From NCBI GenBank assembly GCA_025200525.1, contig CM045760.1, positions 43,357,932-43,421,931 of the forward strand: a stretch of DNA of 64,000 nucleotides, given 5' to 3'. This stretch comes from Camellia lanceoleosa. Taxonomy: Eukaryota; Streptophyta; Magnoliopsida; Ericales; Theaceae. The notes below the pieces were generated by a model. The model did not search any database. It saw nothing but the letters and a program-made list of their open reading frames with translations, and had not been told where the DNA came from. This document shows, one piece after another, positions 56,808 through 64,000 of this stretch. Each line of letters starts with the position of its first letter. Position 1 is the stretch's first letter. Both the position numbers and the translations under genes were made by a program.

Positions 56808-57495
56808 ATTTTATTTTAATAATCTGAGCCGTTTATATTATAGAATTCGTCGAATATATCATCCATATAAAAAGTGAGATTAATCAGACAATCGTAACCT
56901 ATGATTAGACCCATAATTATTTTGAAAAAAATTTATCAAACCTATGCTAACCTTCTATTTTTTAAAATTTTTTTATACATAAATCTGGTCTTGTTGTGGC
57001 AATATAAAAAAATTAAGGTTTTAGAGACCAAAATTTAGGGATGAAATTATTTTTTAGGGACCAAATATTTTCGTTGTGAAATTGTAGTTATTATATATAT
57101 ATATATATATATTTTTTTTGCAATGAAAATTGGATATTAGTGATGAATTATTATCCTTTGGGGTTCAAATTTTTTGTTTTAAAAAATAAACCTTTTTGAG
57201 ACCAAATTATTTTGTCTTTAAAAATGGATCTATTAGTGACATTTTTAAAATTTTGTCGTGAAAAGTCTTATTTTTTATTTTTCAGAACAACTTTTTAGCG
57301 GCTATCCTCACGACGATAGAAATTGGTCCATAAATATCTTTTGCAACAAATTTTTTACTTTTTTTTTTTGGTCTCTTAAACTCTTATGTGTTGTAGTGTG
57401 GGTTATATATCTCTAATTAACTTAATATTTTACATAGATGATTTATTCAACAAACTCTACAATATGAACGGTTTGAATCATTAAAATATATTTGA
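56808..57495. repeat. Hairpin inverted repeat, family H copy 3, with a longer loop
   Basis: Arms at about 56808-56895 and 57410-57490; the arm contains GAATTCGTCGAATATATCATCC, matching copies 1 and 2. The 500-bp loop contains GACCAAA-type AT-rich repeats absent from the other copies. Confidence 0.65.
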
Positions 57496-57619
57496 AAAAA
57501 TACTCTCACAAGCTCACAACATGGTGTTGTGCCTTGTAAGCACAACATCCATCCCAGTTCCAATTTTTAGGTTATTGTTGGGGGATTTACGTGTATGTCA
57601 TAATAGGTGAATTTATTGT

Positions 57620-57930
57620 TCAGTATGTCCAATGATAAATAATGACATTTTTTTTAATCAAACACTATTAACCAACATTACTAATTATTAATTTTTAGCT
57701 ACAGTTTGAAAATTGTCACTAATTATAAGTTTTAGTGACAGTTTAAAAAAATCGTTACAAAAAAAGTTATTAATTTTCAACTTTCAGTGATAGTTTGAAA
57801 AATTCATTACAAGAAAACGTTACTAATTATAAGCTTTAGGGATAATTTATACAAATCGTGACAAAAAAAGTAATTAATTGTCAATTTTTAGTGACATATG
57901 TAAAAAATTGTCACAAAAGATTATTTTTAG
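57620..57930. repeat. Degenerate tandem repeat of about 70 bp
   Basis: Recurring TTTTAGTGACAGTTT...AAATTGTCAC words, four to five imperfect units. Could be the subterminal region of a decayed DNA transposon. Confidence 0.5.
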
Positions 57931-58559
57931 CGATGATTTTATTATGACTTATTTTCAATAGGACTTGATTAGAATTAAATCTAACTATTAGGACTTATTT
58001 ATAGTTTATCCTTATTTTTAATGTTTGATTCAATATTGGCACTTTTAAACAGACTCATATCCGTCACAATATAACACATCATGATATAATTTAAATATAA
58101 AGTTTAAATTTATTATTACCAAATGCTTTTATTAAAAGGTGGTGGGTTTGGTAGTTTATAAATTTTGTTGGTAGATCAAATCACTAGGAAACATATTGTT
58201 TATTCTTCATTTTTGAAATTTCTCCGTGATATTTCATCTCGTTTTTTTGTCAGTTTTAATTTTCTCTAGACATGTTATTTGTGATTGGAGTAGTGATGTA
58301 ATTTTTCTGGATATATTTATGATTTATAAATTTCTTTGGATTAGATTTATGGATTGAGAAAATTAATTGCAATTTGTGGAATAGTTAGCAAATAAGATTC
58401 TCTGTATTTTTTTTTTATTTGAATAAGTTTTTGTTTTTGTTATTTTGAAAGTTAATTTAAGTTTATAAGGTTAGTTTGTAATATGTGTATGATTTGTAAT
58501 TTTTTTTGAATTATATATTGTGAATTGAACAAGTTCTTCAATATTGTAGTTATTTTAAC

Positions 58560-59240
58560 CAAGAGAAATTTCTCTGTTAGATATTTTATTTTGTCAAGTT
58601 TGTAAAATTTTCTATTGTGTAGTTTTCTCTGGACATGTTAGTTTATGAGCTAGACATTTTCTATTTTGAAATTCTTTGTGTTTTTTTTATGTGATTTCTA
58701 AATTTTTCTGAATTCCACACACGCATAAGACAGTACTAAGTAAGTGTGCAATGATCAGAGAAATTTCATATCTCACAGCACTAAGTAAGAGCAAGTGGCC
58801 ATTGAAATTCCATGCACACATGAACAAACACAAACTCAAATAAATTTCATATCTCAAGGGAGTTGTAATGTGGCCAGTGAAATTCAAATGCACAAGAAAA
58901 TATTAAGTAAATGTGTAATGGCCAAAGAAAATAAGCATGACAGAGAATTTTAGTCCATGTTTTTAGCTAGAGAAAATCAACTGAATTCAATTTTCTTTGG
59001 CCGTCACACAAAGATAAATTTAACCTAGGTTTTAAGCAAAGAAAATCAACGGAACAATGGGTAATGCTGTTACAAATTTCACTACAATAACAAAAAAATT
59101 TAGCTCAGGTTTTTTGCCAGAAAAAATAAACTAAACAAGAGGTGATGCTTTCACAAATTCTCTAAAATGACAAAGAAATTTCAGTTTTATAAATTTCTCT
59201 GGCCATCACACAGAGAAATTTAACCCAGATTTTTCTCTAT
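58560..59240. repeat. Degenerate repeats with GAGAAATTT words
   Basis: Repeated AGAGAAATTT, GGCCA(T/A)CACACAGAG and TTAACCCAGATTTT-like phrases in both orientations. Non-coding; family unknown. Confidence 0.45.
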
Positions 59241-59589
59241 CAATCGTGGAGAGAGAATGATGCTTTGGTCCAATAAACATGATACAGACCTAAGCTACTG
59301 TGAATTTTTTGATGTCCTTTATCCTCTAAAATCATAATATTAGGGACATTAAAAAAAGTTCCCCTTAAATCTTACTCAATTTCATGGCTAAATTTGTTGA
59401 TTTTGGGTTTTTTTTTTAAAAAAAAATACATAACCCCTACAGAATAATCATTGGTAAAACATTACATAATTACAATCATATCAAATCTACTAGCTATCAA
59501 AATCTTTAAAAAATAATTAAAGCATCTATATATTGAGTTTGGTTTTTGAATTTAAAAAAATTTAAAATACCTATTGGGTAACAAAATTT

Positions 59590-59785
59590 TTCATTTTTTT
59601 TTTTGAGATACCCAGAACTCCCTCAAGGCAGGACCCTTAGGATCCACCCTTACAAGCCAAACTGGGAGAAGCTAACCGATCCATGTAAACCGTCGAACTT
59701 CCACTTGAATAGTAGGGGGTTCGAACCCTGATCAGTAAAAAAAATGAGCATACTTCTTTACCAATTAGGATGGCCCCTTGGCGGT
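59590..59785 (-). mobile_element. SINE, tRNA-derived, minus strand
   Basis: The minus strand shows an A-box-like GGCCATCCTAATTGGTAAAG, then a B box GGTTCGAACCC about 45 bp on, and a 3' A-run after GGGTATCTC. Flanked by ACAAAATTT at 59581-59589 and 59786-59794. About 195 bp including the tail, typical for plant SINEs; transcribed by RNA polymerase III if active. Confidence 0.85.
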
Positions 59786-59794
59786 ACAAAATTT

Positions 59795-60268
59795 GTTAGT
59801 TGGATCTAGAAAAAGTAATGAATTTTAAGAACTTTGTAAAATCGGATAAGATATTAAATTATTTTTTTGTTAAACTCTTACTTTTTCATAATTTTATAAA
59901 ACTCTTAAAATTATATATAAAATGTTTATTTACGGAGAAAAATGATAAAAACTATCAATTTTTTTCTTTGTAAGTAATATATTATTTTATTCCATGTATA
60001 GCGGGTCACATAGTAGTAGATAGATTATCAAAATTTGACAAAATACTCAGTTTTCCTCTTGCCAAATTTGTAATGCTAAATTTTCTACCAAATTTGATAT
60101 AAAATTTAACAATTGTCAAAATCTGGTAACAAATTGTTTTCTCCATCTCTCTGGTGAGGGGGCTATATATCATTTTCACAATTGAAGTAGAATCGTCAAA
60201 TATAACATTTTGATATTTTAGCATACCAAAGTGAGAATCAAGTTGCTTTAAAGCATGGTTATATATAT
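59795..60268. other. AT-rich DNA without gene
   Basis: No repeat ends or coding potential recognised. Confidence 0.5.
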
Positions 60269-60712
60269 ATAACCGTGCTAGGGAGCTCGAAAACGAGCTC
60301 CCCCGAATCCCCCTAATTTCCTCCTTTTTTTTATTTTTATTTTTATTTTTATTTTTATTTTTATTTTTTATAGCGGAAGAAGCAAGAAGAAGACGAAGAG
60401 GGGGAGGGGGAGGGGGAAGAAGGACTGGAGGGGGCCTAAAAAATGGGCTGAGGCGGAGGCGGAGGCGGGCGACGAGCGACGGGCAGACGAGCTCGGCTGG
60501 GCGACGAGCGACGAGCGACGAGCTCGGCTAGGCCGACGAGCTCTTTCTCTCCCTCTTCCCTCTCCCTCTCTTTCTCTCCCTCTTCCTCTGCTCTGCGTTC
60601 AAAAATGACAGAAAAAAAGAAAAAAAAAAAAAGAAAAAAAAACCTAAAGCCCAAAACGACGTCGTTTTGGACTTTAAGGGGATTCGGGGGCGAAATCCTC
60701 GAGCTACCAATC
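60269..60712. mobile_element. GC-rich element with 34-bp imperfect terminal inverted repeats
   Basis: Left end GGGAGCTCGAAAACGAGCTC followed by CCCCGAATCCCC; right end GGGGATTCGGGGG then CTCGAGCTACC, an imperfect inverted pair. Between them: (ATTTTT)n at 60326-60371, purine-rich repeats, repeated GACGAGCGAC units (60468-60540), a CT-rich tract, and the 16-bp palindrome AAAACGACGTCGTTTT at 60652-60667. The frames open here are repeat-derived. Superfamily unknown; Mutator- or PIF-like MITE possible. Confidence 0.6.
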
Positions 60713-60847
60713 TTTATTCATATATATATTGGAACTCAGCTCGAGTTATGTCAGCTACAATTTTTAATTTTACACTCCAATAATCAGACACAAAATTTCA
60801 ATTTGACTCGGCTTGGGCGGCTTTCCACCCCTCTGGTCACAGTTCTC

Positions 60848-60866
60848 TCTCTCTCTCTCTCTCTAA
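60848..60866. repeat. (CT)n microsatellite
   Basis: Short CT run. Confidence 0.9.
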
Positions 60867-60889
60867 GGAAAAAAAAAAAAAACCCTATT

Positions 60890-61829
60890 CTCTTAATATA
60901 TTATTTGTGCTATGCACAATTATAAATAAATAATTAAAAATTAATTTTTAAATTAAAATAATAATATAAAATTTATTTAAATTATGTAGTAAAAATAATT
61001 TATAATTAATTAGATTTTATTCATGTTTATTGGAGTTATACATAAGAAAAGATTTTTATTTTAATATCATTAATTATGCACTATAAATTTTTAATAAAAA
61101 ATTACATATCATAATATAATTGGTAAAAATACAAATTACAACTTTTGTAGGGACTTTTTCCATGTTGACGACTTTCCATTGCCAACAACTTTTTTGGTGA
61201 GTTGCCGACAGCGATTGATGACATTAGTATGTGAGAATAGAGAGAGAAAATAGAGAAGAAAAAAGTACAAAGTCAAAAGTAAAAGGAAAAAAAAATCATT
61301 TCAAACAATAATATCTTATTCTCATTGATTTCAAAAATTGTGTCCTTATAATAAAAAAATCAACCATTAGATCTCATGTGATATAAGCTCATAAAAATAG
61401 ATTTTCACCAATTTTCTTTTTTTTTTTTTGGTATCAAATTTGATTATTCAATGTTGTGACATTTTATATTTCACTAATACATTGATACAATACATGAAAA
61501 AAACATGAGACTATTGTATTAGAGTAATGTTACACTTAATACTTTTAATATACCACTCTATGTATTAACACTGCACTGATCAATACAGTGTTGACATATA
61601 AAGTGGTTACTAGCTGATCAAAAAAATATATAAACTGGTTATTAAGAAGTATAATATAAAAAAAATAAAAAGTAATAAATGTGAATTACTTGTATTAACA
61701 CAAAAATACGCATGCTTTGATTAATAAATTTGATACAAAAATTTAGTCATCACAATATTATACTCTTTCCCATTGTTGCACGACATGACGACATGTTTTT
61801 GGCCATCCACTCATCCAATTGTCATCTTT
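60890..61829. other. AT-rich DNA upstream of the gene
   Basis: Non-coding. TATTTGTGCTATGCACAATTATA near 60900 resembles a decayed Helitron hairpin end. No other features seen. Confidence 0.45.
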
Positions 61830-61834
61830 ATGTG

Positions 61835-61844
61835 TATATATATA
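61835..61844 (+). promoter_or_regulatory. Candidate TATA box of the gene
   Basis: TATATATATA about 65 bp before the ATG at 61907, leaving a short 5' leader. It could also be simple sequence. Confidence 0.4.
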
Positions 61845-61906
61845 TGTTGTGTTCTTGTTATTTCATAGTGAATTTCATCAACATTTTCTTTAGAGTTAAA
61901 CTAGCC

Positions 61907-61989
61907 ATGGCACTCATCCAACTTCCTTCCTATATTCTTCAACCTCCTTCTCAAGCCGAAGTGACACCAGCCATTTCTAGCCTTCAAAG
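61907..61989 (+). CDS. First coding exon of an unrecognised plant gene
   Basis: ATG at 61907 in good context (AGCCATGGC) opens 27 codons plus two bases, starting MALIQLPSYILQPPSQ, and ends at an AG/GTAACT donor (61989/61990). The frame is open upstream to 61730, but that part is AT-rich and unlike coding sequence. The N-terminus is hydrophobic then Pro/Ser/Gln-rich; it may be an organelle-targeting sequence, which I infer only from composition. Joined to the exon at 63495, the phase is kept: AG plus C gives a Ser codon. I do not recognise the protein. Confidence 0.65.
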
Positions 61990-63494
61990 GTAACTCAGTG
62001 CAGAAAAAAGACAAAATTGTTTAGGAAAAATCATTTTCTGAGTTTGTATACGCTTAGTTTTCTGTTGCCCACTTATCTACGAAATGCATAAACATATATG
62101 CATCAACATATATATATATATATATATTTTTAATGCAATTTGTACTTTATACTTCATGGATATGTTTGCTTGCATTAGATTTCATGGGATAATATTCATT
62201 GACATTTTATTATATTATTCTGGAGATTATTAATTTTTTAGAATTACGTTTCTTCGATTAAAATTTCAAGTTCAAAATCTCTCAAGTACAAACCTGGCTT
62301 TAATTGAGCCCTTGTCAATAGACGGTGGGATTGGTCTCTTGGATTTACTGGTTTATTGGGTCGATAACAAGTTAAAAATTAAATAATAAAAAAATATGTA
62401 TCTTAGGGTTCATTTAGGAAGTAAGTTGACTTTTTGACTTTTTTGTGTTTCTGGCTATTTTAGCCTGTGTTTAAAAAATCTCGCTTAGGAAGGATTTTTG
62501 GCCCTTTTTTTTTTTTTGTTTTTTTTGTTTTTTTTTTTTGTGAGATGAAGAATGTAACGATTATGAGTTGGATATAATATTTTGTCTTATTGGGCTAAAA
62601 AGCATATTTTGGGGGTGTTTGGGAACAACCTTTTTTAGTTTTTTTGGCCAAAATAACACTAAAAGACAAAATAGGCTAAAATAGCCAATAACACAAAATG
62701 TCACATCAAAATCATAATCAATTCATTTTTTCTCTTACAAATATCACATCTAACTATAAAAAATTTCAATCATCTTCTTAAATACAAAAATTTTAGCCTA
62801 TCAAAATAGCCAAAAATTAAAATAACTTACTAAAATAGTAATTTCCCAAACATCCACTTAGATTAATTTCTATCTCACGTTTGAATGGTCTCTGAATTAA
62901 GAGAGGATTAGTAAAATCATCATGTGACAAGAATGTTGATATGGATTATACTTTTAGAATTATGTAGTAGTGACATATTTGCATATTATGATAAAAATGA
63001 TGGGTATTATGTTTAATAAAAGCATCATAATAAGCCACATATTTCTACATAATAAAGAAATATATATGTATATATATTTATTTATATATCATTCAATGAC
63101 TATAATTCAAGGGTTTTTTGATTTTTAAAATCCCAAATCGGGACAGTCTTTAATCCTCCTACTTTGTATCACCTCTCGTGAGATTCAACCATCTTCCATA
63201 TAAAGATATGTACCGTCTCGAATAACTATTAATTTGGAGATTCCTTTGTATGTAAACATGAATTTGAAATTGGTCAAGATACATAATCCAATCATATGCT
63301 CTAATCTCCAAACAAACACAACTTTAATCTAAAATTAAAATAATTTATGATTCAATAATAAAATTATGTAATTTTATGGAGATATATATATATATTATCA
63401 GAGTACCAGAAATGTTTATGTTTAAGTGTAGTTTAGTTTTGTTTTACAACGGTTTATTTGATTGGATTGCTCATATACGTCCCATTCCATACAG
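61990..63494 (+). other. Candidate intron 1, with a MITE
   Basis: GT donor at 61990 and CATACAG acceptor at 63488-63494. AT-rich throughout, with a MITE-like element at 62612-62856. No coding potential between. Confidence 0.6.
62612..62856. mobile_element. MITE in the intron, GGTGTTTGGGAA termini
   Basis: About 245 bp with inverted ends GGGTGTTTGGGAA and TTCCCAAACATCC (one mismatch). The interior repeats AAAATAGCC words. Target duplication unclear; hAT or PIF MITE possible. Confidence 0.65.
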
Positions 63495-63627
63495 CCATGT
63501 GAAAGGTAAAGCTGGATCAGAAGATGGTTCACGTCCACTGGTTTCCTTCACTGATGAAAGTGGACAACCTACTCCAATTTCTTATGATGATATTTATCGA
63601 TACATGGATGAAAGCGAAGATGCTCAG
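63495..63627 (+). CDS. Second coding exon of the unrecognised gene
   Basis: 133 bp between acceptor CATACAG (63488-63494) and donor CAG/GTGTCT (63627/63628). Encodes a hydrophilic, acidic stretch: GKAGSEDGSRPLVSFTDE, then PISYDDIYRYMDESED. Codon composition is clearly richer than the surrounding AT-rich DNA. With exon 1 it makes 72 codons and ends in phase 0, so the gene must continue past the window. An alternative upstream acceptor (GTGTAG near 63430) would not keep this frame with exon 1. Function unknown. Confidence 0.65.
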
Positions 63628-64000
63628 GTGTCTTATTTTTTATTTTAACAGTATTAGGTGTGAAATATAATTTTATTTTATTCATATTTTATTTTATTTT
63701 ATTTTTAAATTTCTCACCAAATTTATGAACCAAACACAACTTTAATTTTATTGTATTTTTCTAACTAATGTTTTGTAATGAATTTTTTAAAAATGTTTTA
63801 AGCAAATTTTTTACTTTTTAAATGCACCTAATCTAGATCTACCAAAAAGTAAAATATTTTTTAAAAAATATTTTAAAAAATCAATAAATATACAAGAATA
63901 CTAAAATTTACTAAATTTTAGTTTCTTTTTTTTTTTTGGTGGTATTTAGTGAATGTTTTAAAGATTTTTTTACAAATATTATACTTTTTAATTGTATTTA
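63628..64000 (+). repeat. Start of intron 2; AT-rich inverted-repeat element (third member)
   Basis: From about 63780, TTTTTTACTTTTTAAATGCACC faces complementary ACCAAAAAGTAAAATATTTTT, like the elements at 18920 and 31150. No further exon before the window ends. Confidence 0.45.

Noticed and set aside
59700..59760. tRNA gene suggested by GGTTCGAACCC
   Set aside because: The sequence has SINE architecture with a tail and target duplications; no acceptor stem pairing seen.
60436..60710. Open frames on the minus strand rich in Phe, Glu/Arg and Pro
   Set aside because: They translate T-runs, CT-rich and GACGAGC repeats; no domain and no homology expected.

Overview
The window is nuclear DNA of a plant, probably a eudicot; I could not identify the species. 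The evidence is Ty3/gypsy chromoviruses with GPY/F and chromodomain C-termini, a Ty1/copia element primed by initiator tRNA-Met, CACTA, hAT, Helitron-like, SINE and LINE-like insertions, AT-rich intergenic DNA, and one probable nuclear gene with GT-AG introns at the right edge. Nearly everything is transposable element, and most of it is nested.

Layout. (1) 1-1655: 3'-truncated gypsy gag-protease-RT remnant. (2) 1656-18492: gypsy composite with two outward-facing 3' ends. Its left LTR is split by a second inverted composite at 2088-12659 (5-bp duplication CATGC), which itself carries a single LTR-like insertion at 5849-8521 (duplication TCAAA). (3) 18493-23039: AT-rich DNA with a non-autonomous hAT element (19381-20702, 8-bp duplication) and inverted-repeat elements. 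(4) 23040-30124: a copia-like LTR fragment with a 72-bp tandem repeat, split by a gypsy solo LTR (23736-25994), then a gypsy LTR split by another solo LTR (27487-29541). (5) 30125-34341: AT-rich DNA with MITE-like elements. (6) 34342-49868: a gag-only copia element whose gag is split by a 9.7-kb gypsy element (37291-47006). (7) 49869-61829: a LINE-like insertion with 19-bp duplications, a long inverted repeat, a CACTA element, three tandem Helitron-like units, hairpin repeats, a SINE and a GC-rich terminal-inverted-repeat element. (8) 61835-64000: promoter and first two coding exons of an unrecognised gene.

Main observation. In at least four LTR types the promoter region carries arrays of short palindromes. 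The hexamer core always has the form NNCGNN: CTCGAG, CACGTG, GCCGGC or GTCGAC. The sites come in pairs 20-22 bp apart (about two helical turns), and pairs are separated by about 31, 50 or 70 bp. The core sequence changes between LTR types while the spacing is kept. Where a TATA box is visible in the CTCGAG type it follows the last site by about 15-27 bp. A related U3 segment occurs in both a copia LTR and a gypsy LTR. This looks like a shared, exchangeable promoter design.

All retrotransposon reading frames are broken. Many stops fit CAG-to-TAG or CGA-to-TGA changes, as expected from deamination of methylated cytosine. No bacterial features, CRISPR arrays, rRNA or convincing free-standing tRNA genes were seen.
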